A stretch of 25,690 nucleotides of DNA, from the IMG/VR virus record IMGVR_UViG_3300005563_000095, positions 1 through 25,690 of that record; one strand, given 5' to 3'. Source of the DNA: a virus. Positions 1 to 6,819 of the stretch are shown here, in pieces (within the stretch, counting starts at the first letter, position 1; the number at the start of each line of letters is the position of its first letter). Below the pieces are notes generated by a model. The model worked only from the letters and a program-made list of their open reading frames with translations. It made no database searches and was not told the DNA's origin. A program made the position numbers and the translations under genes.

Positions 1-1
1 C

Positions 2-106
2 CTATGGGATCGATACGATGGCACCAACGAGCCGTGGGGCTTCTGGGGCGAAGAAATACATCGCGAGCTGAACCGGCGCGGCGAAGGACTGTATTGCGCG
101 GTCTGA
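2..106 (+). CDS. 3' end of an unidentified plus-strand gene (partial)
   Basis: An open frame enters from the left edge and stops at TGA 104-106, giving 34 residues that end in RRGEGLYCAV. The visible part is rich in Trp, Gly and charged residues (motif EPWGFWGEE) and reads like a real protein C-terminus rather than an out-of-frame translation. No family is recognised. The next plus-strand gene starts 26 nt downstream, so the two may be co-transcribed. The start and most of the protein lie outside the window, so no function is proposed. Confidence 0.45.
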   Translation, partial: LWDRYDGTNEPWGFWGEEIHRELNRRGEGLYCAV

Positions 107-132
107 CCGCATTCATCCTGTGAGAAAGCGCC

Positions 133-351
133 ATGCTAATGATGAGATGCAGTGATCTATCCGTGGCCGAGCTGCGGAGCCTATCGGCGGCTGAGAGACG
201 AGCCTACTGGCTGGGACGCGGCCTTGGTCATTTCAGACTGCGCATGCGCGGCTACAATCCGGTCTATCGATATTGGCGCGGTAGTGGCTTTCCGACCTAC
301 ATGGCGGCCGGCGCCCTAAACAAAAACCGCAGGTTCAATCGCATTCCCTAG
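133..351 (+). CDS. small basic hypothetical protein (72 aa)
   Basis: This is a 72-residue frame starting ATG at 133, with a purine-rich GAGAAAG stretch about 6 nt upstream as a plausible ribosome site. The protein is strongly basic and aromatic (WLGRGLGHFRLRMRGYNPVY, then YRYWRGSG). It has no membrane segment, cysteine pair or catalytic motif that I can see. It lies in line with the partial gene at its left and the methyltransferase 74 nt to its right, all on the plus strand and opposite to the phage late genes. It may be a phage accessory gene or host DNA; the sequence does not decide. A second ATG (codon 3) is an alternative start. Confidence 0.45.
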   Translation: MLMMRCSDLSVAELRSLSAAERRAYWLGRGLGHFRLRMRGYNPVYRYWRGSGFPTYMAAGALNKNRRFNRIP

Positions 352-425
352 AGATAACCGTTTTCCGGGTTGTCAAGCCCCTCTTTGCGCTGGAAGGTTG
401 AGGGGGCGGGGGGTAGTGGTGGGGG

Positions 426-1022
426 ATGAGCCTCCAGTCACGCCTCCACCAAATCGACGAATTAGCGAACGAACGATGGCTCGGCATCTCAACTGCCGAG
501 TGGCATCAGGTTCATTTTGATGACCGTCCGGACTTCCGGGGCTATGGCCCGACATCCTACCGAGACTGGCGCGCCATAAGACGCCACATCGAGCCCCGCG
601 GATCGTTCATCGACTATGGGGCTGGCCTTGGTCGTGTCACGATTCTCGCTGCTAGGCTTCCCTTCGATAGGGTGATCGGGATCGACCTAGACCGCGATTT
701 AGTTGAGCGCGGCAACCATAATATTGGACGCGCCCGTTGGCTAAAGTGCGGCGCTCATATTCTCTGCCAAGACGCCGCTGCATTTGCAATACCTGGCTCG
801 ACCACAGTTCTATACTTTTGCAATCCGTTTTCAGGCAAGGTTCTTTCGAATGTTCTCGTTAATATAAAAAATCTGAAAGAGCCCGTTTCTCTCATTTGCA
901 ACCTTCCTCCGATCAGCGGCTTTGAAAAAGAGATACGCGCCGTCCCGTGGCTCTCATTGAAAACCGAATTTGCGCTATCCTATGGGCGCAAATGCCTTAT
1001 CTTAAGCTCAGCGCAAACGTAG
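426..1022 (+). CDS. class I SAM-dependent methyltransferase
   Basis: The 198-residue protein has a Rossmann-type methyltransferase core. The glycine-rich SAM loop DYGAGLGR is at residues 63-70, the acidic end of strand 2 is at IGIDLD (about 84-89), an acidic residue follows in CQDAAAF (about 114-120), and a motif IV-like strand YFCNPFSG is at 130-137. The substrate cannot be read from sequence. Small free-standing methyltransferases beside phage spike genes often modify surface glycans or DNA, so either is possible. The gene runs opposite to the tailspike gene and their 3' ends overlap by 15 nt. Its 3' third is AT-rich: positions 841-900 are about 33% GC by hand count, which suggests separate acquisition. 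The start at 426 follows a G-rich run; a GTG slightly upstream cannot be excluded. Confidence 0.8.
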   Translation: MSLQSRLHQIDELANERWLGISTAEWHQVHFDDRPDFRGYGPTSYRDWRAIRRHIEPRGSFIDYGAGLGRVTILAARLPFDRVIGIDLDRDLVERGNHNIGRARWLKCGAHILCQDAAAFAIPGSTTVLYFCNPFSGKVLSNVLVNIKNLKEPVSLICNLPPISGFEKEIRAVPWLSLKTEFALSYGRKCLILSSAQT

Positions 1023-3161
1023 GCGTGGGCGGCCAACTATCGTAATTTGCGCCGGATTAATACCAAGATCGGTTTGAATCTCGATCGTCACCGATCCGCT
1101 TCCCACGGCGCCGGACATGGCCGGAGTTATCTGATTATCGACAAGCCAAACATTCCCCGAGTTTGGAAGAGCGAGCCCGCTATCAGAGCCGAGGCTGCTT
1201 GCGCCCGCTGGCGTTATGGTGCGAACGCCCGCCGTCGTCAGATCAATAATCGGCGTCCACGTTGCTTGGGTATTGCCAGGCTTTGCAATGACAACGGGCC
1301 CGTCAAGATTGAGCGTGCCTGCGGAATATCCCGACGCGACCGTGAATTTAATGCTGATGACCTGTCCAGATATCTTAATCTGATGGACTGCATCCGCAGC
1401 TCCGATATTCCCGTTATAGATCTTGTTCCATTGCGAAAACTGAACCCGGTTGCTCGTAACATTCGACCATGAAATAGCGTCGTCAGTACCCGTACAGCTT
1501 GCAAAAGATATTAGTGGCGCAGCAGTGATGGCGGAAATGGTCGTCGCTGGCGAAACCGGCGAGGGGAAACCCCCGGATTGATCGGTTTGAATATAAAGCG
1601 TTGTTCCGTCGTCATACATATCCAGCACTTTCCACGCTGGATTTTCATAATTGTATCTGCTCCCGATGAAAAAGTAATGGCCCGGAATAGCCCACTGGAC
1701 CGGCCCTCCCGTTCCACCGCTCTTAAGGCGCGTGATCAATCCGTTAGTGCAAGAATATCCGCCCGTACCTGTGAGGTCTACTTCCTTGACCCCGCCAATC
1801 AGCAACTGACCGGCAAATGACGTGCCGGTTACACTGACAACATCAGGTGCTCCATAAGCGCTAGGACCGAACTGAGACTGATCCGGAAGAGAACTATTGT
1901 TGATCGTCCAATTTGCAGATGTGGCCTGAAATTGAGTTGTTATTGTGACATTATTGAGCGTCACGTTAAACGGACTTGGGCTTTGGGGACCTGCAAAACC
2001 ATGTAAGGTAGAATTGAAGATGGTTAGATTCTCGGTATCCTTGTCCAGCTCCCATGACGTTGGAACTGTAATATTATCAAAAGTCGCGTCTCTTTGAAAT
2101 GAGACGTTGGGTCCAAAGCTTTCGAACGTTGAATTTTTGACGGTCATGTTGCGACCGCCCATATTCTGAAGTGTCGGCGTCGCCCGGAAGTTCACCCCAT
2201 CCCATATATGATCAACGTCCCAAAGATCGCTCTGAATGAGATATAGGGTTGCAGGGCCGCCAAGGCTGAATGCGCCCCCGGTATAGGTTGGCGCGCCGAC
2301 GCCCGCTGATCCATTGACCCATTTCGGCCAATTGGATTTATAGGAGTTTTTAAGAGGGGCATTTATGGTGATAGTACCGGCAACGGCATCTATAGCGGTT
2401 ACTTTAACAAATTCTGCAAATTGTGGATTAGGCGGGCTTCCGAATCCCTGTACATCAAATCCGGTCATCCATGACCATTTGCCGACGGTCGCCTTACCCG
2501 CATCCGAGGCCGTTACAGTATGTAAAACTGTCGCACCAGCGCTGACGGACTGAATCAGAAGTTCGGCCGTATTGTCGTTATAAAGCGGGGCACCATTGAA
2601 ATTAAGAACAGGACCCGCGCCACCGCCGAGCATATCGGAAAGCGTCGGGCCGCCTATGCCGGTCACGGTGAGCGACGCAACGCCTTGGCCAACAGCGAGG
2701 CTAGGGCCAGCGCCGCCTCTTCCGGAAACGAACAGATACCTACCGGCCGGGATCGTTAGCGCAACATTCGATTGGCCTGCTTGCGCAGTATTGAACGCTT
2801 CGAAGGCGGCGCGATCGTCGCTGCCCCACTCCATTGTTGTTGAGACGTTGCTGATTGATCTGCCAGCGGCAGGGCCGCCAAGGACCACCGTCATGGAGGT
2901 CCCGTCCCATGCCGCCGAGATGGAATCGATCGTCCCGTTAGCAGTTCCAGCCGCGCTCCCCTGTCCGCCGGCAGGGTTCCCCCCGTTGGCACCAAGAGCG
3001 GTCAGCCAGCCGGCCACGCAAATAAACTTTCCGACGTCTCCCGCAGTAAAAATCTGAGAGAAAACGGTCAGATTATTCGATGCGGAATTGAACGTCGCGT
3101 TAGACGTTATAAGCTGTCCATCGCCAACAGCGCCATAAGTGGATTTAATATCAAAAGACAC
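1008..3161 (-). CDS. tailspike with pectate-lyase-like beta-helix (putative depolymerase)
   Basis: This 717-residue protein begins SFDIKSTYGAVGDG, and the YGAVGDG...DDRAAFEAF pattern is the hallmark N-terminal edge of the pectate lyase 3 / right-handed beta-helix fold used by phage spikes. A long stretch of short repetitive beta strands with many N, T, S and G residues follows (about 160-480), then a C-terminal beta-rich domain ending RPRLRLR, perhaps for trimerisation. Spikes of this fold bind and often cleave capsular, LPS or exopolysaccharide; the catalytic residues cannot be assigned here. The start codon is GTG, sharing a TAGTG overlap with the preceding gene's stop. It is the last late gene and its 3' end overlaps the convergent methyltransferase. 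It is the best host-range determinant in the window. Confidence 0.8.
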   Translation of the reverse strand: MSFDIKSTYGAVGDGQLITSNATFNSASNNLTVFSQIFTAGDVGKFICVAGWLTALGANGGNPAGGQGSAAGTANGTIDSISAAWDGTSMTVVLGGPAAGRSISNVSTTMEWGSDDRAAFEAFNTAQAGQSNVALTIPAGRYLFVSGRGGAGPSLAVGQGVASLTVTGIGGPTLSDMLGGGAGPVLNFNGAPLYNDNTAELLIQSVSAGATVLHTVTASDAGKATVGKWSWMTGFDVQGFGSPPNPQFAEFVKVTAIDAVAGTITINAPLKNSYKSNWPKWVNGSAGVGAPTYTGGAFSLGGPATLYLIQSDLWDVDHIWDGVNFRATPTLQNMGGRNMTVKNSTFESFGPNVSFQRDATFDNITVPTSWELDKDTENLTIFNSTLHGFAGPQSPSPFNVTLNNVTITTQFQATSANWTINNSSLPDQSQFGPSAYGAPDVVSVTGTSFAGQLLIGGVKEVDLTGTGGYSCTNGLITRLKSGGTGGPVQWAIPGHYFFIGSRYNYENPAWKVLDMYDDGTTLYIQTDQSGGFPSPVSPATTISAITAAPLISFASCTGTDDAISWSNVTSNRVQFSQWNKIYNGNIGAADAVHQIKISGQVISIKFTVASGYSAGTLNLDGPVVIAKPGNTQATWTPIIDLTTAGVRTITPAGASSLGSDSGLALPNSGNVWLVDNQITPAMSGAVGSGSVTIEIQTDLGINPAQITIVGRPRLRLR

Positions 3162-3907
3162 TAGGCACCCTTAATGGCAACCGCCAACGAGCATCCAGAG
3201 CCACCGCCACCATAGCTTACGAGTGTATTGGTTCCCGGCGCGTACTCGGCTGCAACGGCAAAAGTGTTTAGGGTATTGTCGTGGCCGATATCATTGTCCG
3301 TTGCGGTTGTGAAATTGCTTCCAGAGTTGAACCCGCCGATCAACTTACGAGTTGTGGGGCTGGTTGAAATATTGATGGTCTTTCCTGACGCGGTCGAGGT
3401 TTGGACAACCGGGAAACTTGTCGCGCCTCCAGTCTGATCAACTGAAACGAAAGAGGCAAACATAACGTTGAGCTGATTGTTCCCTGTCCATGTTGACTTA
3501 AATGATAACGAACCCAAGGCTGGGGCCATCAAATAAAACATATAAGTATCACCGCCACTGGCGCCATTCTGAACGAATGCGCCAGGGATCTGCGTCATCG
3601 ATTGATTAGTGCCACCGAAATCCCAAGTACAGACGGGAGAAGTGCTTGTCCCACCTGCCGATCCCCCAAATAAGAGGACAGCAATCAAACACCTGTTGGC
3701 CGTGCCATTAGGCCCGCTGCCTACGTTGGGGCCAGATGCCCCGCCCGCAATAGTGTAGGTGGCAACACCATTGCCGGAATGGGATGTGCCACCGGCTACA
3801 ACATCGATCAGAACGGTGGATTCGCTGCCGCCTCCTCCAGGCGCAGGCACATACAGCGCGGCTTGGTTCAGATTCAGAAATCGTTTTCGTTGAAGTAAAG
3901 GCATCAT
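3161..3907 (-). CDS. virion surface protein, Gly/Ser/Thr-rich beta-sandwich (248 aa)
   Basis: After a short basic N-terminus (LLQRKRFLNLNQ) and a flexible GGGGS linker near residue 26, the protein is a low-charge, Gly/Thr/Ser/Asn-rich beta protein. The pattern of hydrophobic strands with CTWDFGG and SFVSVDQTGG resembles a domain often seen in phage tail and other extracellular proteins, where a strand-rich sandwich carries a conserved VDQT turn. I infer a tail-fibre or capsid-decoration role. It is coupled to the tailspike gene by TAGTG and follows the 256-aa structural gene by 17 nt. Two ATGs stand in tandem; a GGAAAG ribosome site precedes them. No enzymatic motif is visible. Confidence 0.55.
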   Translation of the reverse strand: MMPLLQRKRFLNLNQAALYVPAPGGGGSESTVLIDVVAGGTSHSGNGVATYTIAGGASGPNVGSGPNGTANRCLIAVLLFGGSAGGTSTSPVCTWDFGGTNQSMTQIPGAFVQNGASGGDTYMFYLMAPALGSLSFKSTWTGNNQLNVMFASFVSVDQTGGATSFPVVQTSTASGKTINISTSPTTRKLIGGFNSGSNFTTATDNDIGHDNTLNTFAVAAEYAPGTNTLVSYGGGGSGCSLAVAIKGA

Positions 3908-3924
3908 GGGACTTTCCGCTTCAA

Positions 3925-4695
3925 CTAGGTGAAGTTGCCGATCCCAATGCAGGATACGTTACTGCCTGTGGTGATTTTCCACGCTCCCGACACCGAGAAC
4001 ATTCCCAAGGGAATGAAGAACGGCACGAGGTTGGAAACTGACGTAGCGCCGCCGGCAAACACCGTGATCGATGTGGCGTTGTCCAGCAGTAGCACATTGC
4101 CTGGAGAGGTCGTCGCAGGCACAACAAGAATGCCGGAAATGAAGTCGCCCGTGCCGCCCGTGGCACCAAGCACCTGCGCGGTTTGAGAGGCAGCGACCGT
4201 CTCATATTCCGAGCCATCGAGTTGAGCGCTGTCGATCGCAACCCGGAGCGTGCGCGATCCGCCAGTTCCCGACCCGAGATCAAGGGCGGTAGACCCGAGA
4301 GCGGTAACGAGCGAGCCGATATCGCGCGAGAGAGAACGGAGCTTCGCAGAGATCGAGCCTGTCGCACCAGCCGTGACCGCAGCGTCGGCAATCGCGCCCT
4401 GCGTCAGATCCCAGCCGTCAACACCCGCACCAGCGGCCAGAGAGCCCGCCGCATAGGCACCTGACGCTACAGCCCCAGAGGCCACTGAGCCGGACGCAAT
4501 GCCGCCAGAGGCCGTCCTAACCGTGCCAATAACCTTTGTGGTTTCGGCGGCGAGAGTGGCGGCAACAGGAATGCTGCTCTGGTCGCTCGCGAGCACAACG
4601 GGACGCGAGGCCGCCATCAAGGCCTGACCAGGCGTAAGCGGCTTCTCCAAGGCAACGGTAGAGCCTGCAGCGTCTTTGACGTTAATCGTAGCCAT
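3925..4695 (-). CDS. phage structural protein with Ala-Ser-Gly repeat (256 aa)
   Basis: The N-terminal 70 residues include a SRPVVLASDQSSIPV segment common in phage virion proteins. Residues about 63-95 form a short-period repeat (ASGSVASGAVASGAYAAGSL), then DLTQGAIADAAVTAG and a helical segment. The C-terminal 90 residues are a strand-rich domain with VLLLDNATSITVF and a Trp-containing end. Such proteins are usually annotated as tail or head structural proteins; the exact role is unknown. It follows the 57-aa gene by 3 nt and precedes the 248-aa virion protein. The start at 4695 opens MATINVKDAAG, typical of this group. Confidence 0.55.
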   Translation of the reverse strand: MATINVKDAAGSTVALEKPLTPGQALMAASRPVVLASDQSSIPVAATLAAETTKVIGTVRTASGGIASGSVASGAVASGAYAAGSLAAGAGVDGWDLTQGAIADAAVTAGATGSISAKLRSLSRDIGSLVTALGSTALDLGSGTGGSRTLRVAIDSAQLDGSEYETVAASQTAQVLGATGGTGDFISGILVVPATTSPGNVLLLDNATSITVFAGGATSVSNLVPFFIPLGMFSVSGAWKITTGSNVSCIGIGNFT

Positions 4696-4698
4696 AGA

Positions 4699-4872
4699 TT
4701 AGATGTCCTCTAGAATGGCCAAAAGGCCTGTGTCGTCACCAGTTGCGTTTGAAAAGTCCATTGTGCCGTCCCCCGTTGGGGTTCCGGCGCTCACTACGAC
4801 GTGCTTTGGAATCACGCCCATTCGCCCAAACGAGATTCCAAGGCCGAACGCCATCGCCCAGAACATAGCCAT
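4699..4872 (-). CDS. small protein with hydrophobic N-terminus (57 aa)
   Basis: This 58-codon frame is preceded by a strong AAGGAAA ribosome site and ends TAA 3 nt before the ATG of the next gene. The first 15 residues (MAMFWAMAFGLGISF) are hydrophobic and could insert in a membrane or pack into a virion. The remainder, with VSAGTPTGDGTMDFSN and an acidic end LLAILEDI, looks like a small soluble domain. No family is recognised. Its place between a DUF4406 gene and tail structural genes and its tight spacing support translation. Confidence 0.6.
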   Translation of the reverse strand: MAMFWAMAFGLGISFGRMGVIPKHVVVSAGTPTGDGTMDFSNATGDDTGLLAILEDI

Positions 4873-4882
4873 TGATGTTTCC

Positions 4883-5164
4883 TTAGATTTTTACGACGCG
4901 AAGTCCGAGATACTTCGCCAACAGGAACTCAACCCAAGTCCCTCCAAACCTCATCCACCAGCCGGGAATGAGTGCAATGGCTTCACATTCGCAGAGCTGC
5001 GGAAGGACATGGGCCATGATGCGATTGAGGGGCATTCCCTCGAGATTCGCCGCGGCGGGGTTGAACACTTGGTAGCCTTCGGCGCGGAGCTTTCCTGCGG
5101 CGGCAGCGAACTTCTCGAAGTAGTGGGGATCGCTCCTGATGCGACCGGCGAGGTATACGCGCAT
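4883..5164 (-). CDS. DUF4406 domain protein (nucleoside deoxyribosyltransferase-like fold)
   Basis: The 93-residue protein opens MRVYLAGRIRSDPHYFEKF and continues with AAAAGKLRAEGYQVFNPA, the typical first half of DUF4406. The second half, CECEAIALIPGWWMRFGGTWVEFLLAKYLGLRV, carries the expected D/E-x-A-hydrophobic-P strand and the late Glu. DUF4406 is related to nucleoside 2-deoxyribosyltransferases, and many phages carry it as a free gene; its substrate is not established. Its length matches the whole domain. It starts by TGATG overlap with an upstream 22-codon frame and ends 10 nt before the next gene, sharing an AATCTAAGGAAA stop/ribosome-site junction with the 5698-5709 junction. An enzyme here, inside a structural/lysis region, is a probable accessory insert. 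Confidence 0.75.
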   Translation of the reverse strand: MRVYLAGRIRSDPHYFEKFAAAAGKLRAEGYQVFNPAAANLEGMPLNRIMAHVLPQLCECEAIALIPGWWMRFGGTWVEFLLAKYLGLRVVKI

Positions 5165-5232
5165 CAGGTCTTGTCAAACTTAAATTTCTTGCGAGCTGTC
5201 TCCACGTCAAGGAAGAGGAGCTTGGCGCTCAG
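5164..5232 (-). CDS. candidate 22-codon gene or frameshift tail
   Basis: Between the 152-aa exported protein and DUF4406 a short frame reads SAKLLFLDVETARKKFKFDK and ends in a TGATG overlap with the DUF4406 start, the same junction type used by confirmed neighbours. It has no ATG, GTG or early TTG. A CTG codon at 5232 lies 7 nt after a GGAGGGG ribosome-site-like run and could initiate. Alternatively, slippage on the G-rich run (complement of 5240-5250) would fuse these residues to the upstream protein. It could also be noise; confidence is low. Confidence 0.25.
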   Translation of the reverse strand: MSAKLLFLDVETARKKFKFDKT

Positions 5233-5234
5233 GG

Positions 5235-5693
5235 CTAAACCCCTCCCCCCATGACGAAGCAGTAGACGTTAAACCCCGTAATGTTCTCGCTACCGTCAGC
5301 ACCATAAGAACGAATGGGAGATCCAAACAGAATGCTGTGCCCGGTCGGATTCCCCTCATCCCATTTCAGCTTGTACGGGGGAATATAGACTTCTGTCCCG
5401 TTCGGGACGACGGGACGACCCGGAATGTCCCTTTCGTCATTGACCGTGCAGTAAAGGTTCTTGGCACCGTCACTGCCGGTTTTAACATGGTAGTCGTCGC
5501 ACCAGTATGAGTCCTTTTCCCCGCAGCAAGGAGTATGCGGGTTGTCGGGCTGCATCAGTCCGCTGTACCATTGATCCATCTCGTGGTGCGCGGGATCGTG
5601 CGCGTAGGCCTTAACGCCAGTCCAGAACAGAACCAAACACAGGATCACAAAGCAGGTCAGCGCCAGCGCGAGCCAGCGTTCGGCCTTGTCCAT
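5235..5693 (-). CDS. membrane-anchored or exported Cys-rich protein (152 aa)
   Basis: Residues 8-26 form one hydrophobic segment after a short charged N-terminus, giving either a signal peptide or an N-terminal anchor, so the rest should be periplasmic. The exported part starts AHDPAHHEMDQWYSGL and contains C56-C57, C65, C82 and C145, a pattern suited to disulfides. The CC...DxYWCDDY motif and a C-terminal YCFVMGGG are like a family of small alphaproteobacterial exported proteins of unknown role often found near phage lysis genes. The start has a good AAGGAAA site 6 nt upstream. I infer a lysis-associated or cell-envelope function but cannot name it. Confidence 0.6.
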   Translation of the reverse strand: MDKAERWLALALTCFVILCLVLFWTGVKAYAHDPAHHEMDQWYSGLMQPDNPHTPCCGEKDSYWCDDYHVKTGSDGAKNLYCTVNDERDIPGRPVVPNGTEVYIPPYKLKWDEGNPTGHSILFGSPIRSYGADGSENITGFNVYCFVMGGGV

Positions 5694-5702
5694 GGGATTT
5701 CC

Positions 5703-5939
5703 TTAGATTGTGTTGTCTTCTACCTTTTGACAGCCAAGCCTTACGCTGATCTCGCCCTTCTTGGATTCAACGAGCGAGTTGACGTAGCCGACCGCCGCCT
5801 TGCCTGCTTCGGTTTCCGGAAAAGCCGCGCAAGCCTCTTCAGTGGGAAAGGTCTTTTGATTGTAGGTCAGCACACCGGCCGGCTTATCGGACGGAACGCC
5901 ATTGGTCAGGAGAAAGAAGACCGCAACGAATTTGAACAT
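5703..5939 (-). CDS. small secreted protein with one probable disulfide (78 aa)
   Basis: The N-terminus MFKFVAVFFLLTNGVPS is a short signal-like hydrophobic segment. The mature part has just two cysteines, C37 and C70, which could pair in the periplasm, and an acidic middle (TEEACAAFPETEAG). It starts by TGATG overlap with the holin-like gene and ends 9 nt before the 152-aa exported protein, so it belongs to the lysis operon. No family is recognised. Confidence 0.55.
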   Translation of the reverse strand: MFKFVAVFFLLTNGVPSDKPAGVLTYNQKTFPTEEACAAFPETEAGKAAVGYVNSLVESKKGEISVRLGCQKVEDNTI

Positions 5940-6121
5940 CAGCGCCCCTTGTATCGTTTATAGAGCCAATAGCTCATCTGCATGAGAAGCCACGCGCAGC
6001 CGAGAAACGGCAGCATGTATCCGGCGACCTCGGACCACTCCCGCAGTACAGGAAGCCACCACGGACTAATGACGGCGGCACCTGCCCCAACGCTGGTTAT
6101 GATGTCGCCATGATGCTGCAT
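5939..6121 (-). CDS. holin-like small membrane protein (60 aa)
   Basis: Starting at ATG 6121 gives 60 residues with two hydrophobic stretches. IITSVGAGAAVISPWWLPVL spans about residues 7-26, followed by a short polar link (REWSEVA) and GYMLPFLGCAWLLMQMSYWL at about 34-53, then a basic tail YKRYKGR. Two helices, a charged C-terminus and a place in the lysis cassette fit a class II holin. A longer frame from TTG 6136 exists, but the ATG forms a TAATG overlap with the lipoprotein stop, the pattern used throughout this genome. It competes with the 127-aa protein as the true holin. Confidence 0.6.
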   Translation of the reverse strand: MQHHGDIITSVGAGAAVISPWWLPVLREWSEVAGYMLPFLGCAWLLMQMSYWLYKRYKGR

Positions 6122-6312
6122 TAGTGATGAGTCCAACGCAGCCTTCCCGTGAATTTCTTGAACCGTTCCTTGAAGGTCGGAGGAGCCGTTACGGCTGGTG
6201 CGGCTTTGACGATCGGGGCCTTCTGGGGCATGACCATCATTTGAGGCCGTGGAGCGCTTGCGCAGCCCGCCAGAAGCATCAGGAGACTAGCGCTTAAGAA
6301 TCCGCGCGACAT
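6121..6312 (-). CDS. Rz1-like outer-membrane lipoprotein (o-spanin candidate)
   Basis: From ATG 6312 the 63-residue protein has a lipoprotein signal peptide ending in the lipobox LAGC, with the lipidated cysteine at residue 17 followed by Ala, which predicts outer-membrane sorting. The mature 47 residues contain seven prolines (APRPQ, APIVK, APPTF) and a basic C-terminus. That is the size and composition of Rz1 outer spanins, which join an inner-membrane partner to fuse the envelope at lysis. Its start overlaps the 3' end of the 127-aa gene by 26 nt, as Rz1 genes often overlap their partner. A TTG at 6318 would be too close to the GAGAGG ribosome site. No classical Rz partner is evident. Confidence 0.6.
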   Translation of the reverse strand: MSRGFLSASLLMLLAGCASAPRPQMMVMPQKAPIVKAAPAVTAPPTFKERFKKFTGRLRWTHH

Positions 6313-6670
6313 TTTCAAATCCTCTCTTGGTAAAGTAGAACGACATGACGAGACCAGCCCAAGTGCTTACGTCGCCCTTGAGCGGCGGCGTGCTGCCGAG
6401 GCCGAGAACGGTGTCCCAGATCACGCACTTGGCGAAGAAGAACAGGCAGATATAGAACGCGAGCTTTTCGGGCTCCCATGGGTGCCCGATCTCAGCAGTC
6501 TTTAGCTGTGCATTGAGGTTGGCTTGCGCGGTTTGTGCCGCGATCTCATTGGCAGCCAGATCAGCCGCGGTCTTCTCGGAGGTGTTATCTGCGGCGAGCT
6601 TGGCTTGATAGGCCTTGATCAAGCCAGAGATGACCGGGCCTCCGAGGAAGCTCAGGATGGTCATCCACAT
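6287..6670 (-). CDS. 3TM holin-like membrane protein (127 aa)
   Basis: The protein has a hydrophobic N-terminal helix (about 3-19) and an Ala/Gln/Lys-rich coiled-coil-like stretch (about 20-62). Two further membrane segments follow, LAFYICLFFFAKCVIWDTVL (about 69-88) and WAGLVMSFYFTK (about 104-115), with a basic end ENVARILKR. This layout resembles the three-TM holin family known from gene transfer agents and many alphaproteobacterial phages. It could instead act as the inner-membrane partner of the downstream lipoprotein, because it has a coiled coil and overlaps that gene. It starts by TAATG overlap with the 49-aa gene. Confidence 0.6.
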   Translation of the reverse strand: MWMTILSFLGGPVISGLIKAYQAKLAADNTSEKTAADLAANEIAAQTAQANLNAQLKTAEIGHPWEPEKLAFYICLFFFAKCVIWDTVLGLGSTPPLKGDVSTWAGLVMSFYFTKRGFENVARILKR

Positions 6671-6819
6671 TACTTGATGGCCGCCTTGATCGCGTCAGCC
6701 TTGGCCTGCAGGTTCTTGGCGAATGCCTCGGCTCCCTGCCACCATTTGACCAGCATATCTTTCCCGAACCAGCAAGCAGCGAAGCCAGCCGCGAATACAA
6801 GAATATCGATCATTGCCAT
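6670..6819 (-). CDS. 49-aa single-pass membrane protein of the lysis cassette
   Basis: The frame starts ATG 6819 inside the last codons of the endolysin gene and ends TAA in a TAATG overlap with the holin-like gene. Residues 3-18 (MIDILVFAAGFAACWF) form one membrane helix. The rest, KWWQGAEAFAKNLQAKADAI, is an amphipathic Ala/Lys helix. Proteins of this shape recur between endolysin and holin genes; a role as pinholin, antiholin or short inner spanin is possible but unproven. Both its junctions are translational-coupling overlaps, which is the main evidence that it is real. Confidence 0.65.
   Translation of the reverse strand: MAMIDILVFAAGFAACWFGKDMLVKWWQGAEAFAKNLQAKADAIKAAIK

Noticed and set aside
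5939-6136. Holin-like gene starting at TTG 6136
   Set aside because: The ATG at 6121 forms a TAATG overlap with the lipoprotein stop, as at most junctions here; the TTG adds five polar residues and has no better ribosome site.
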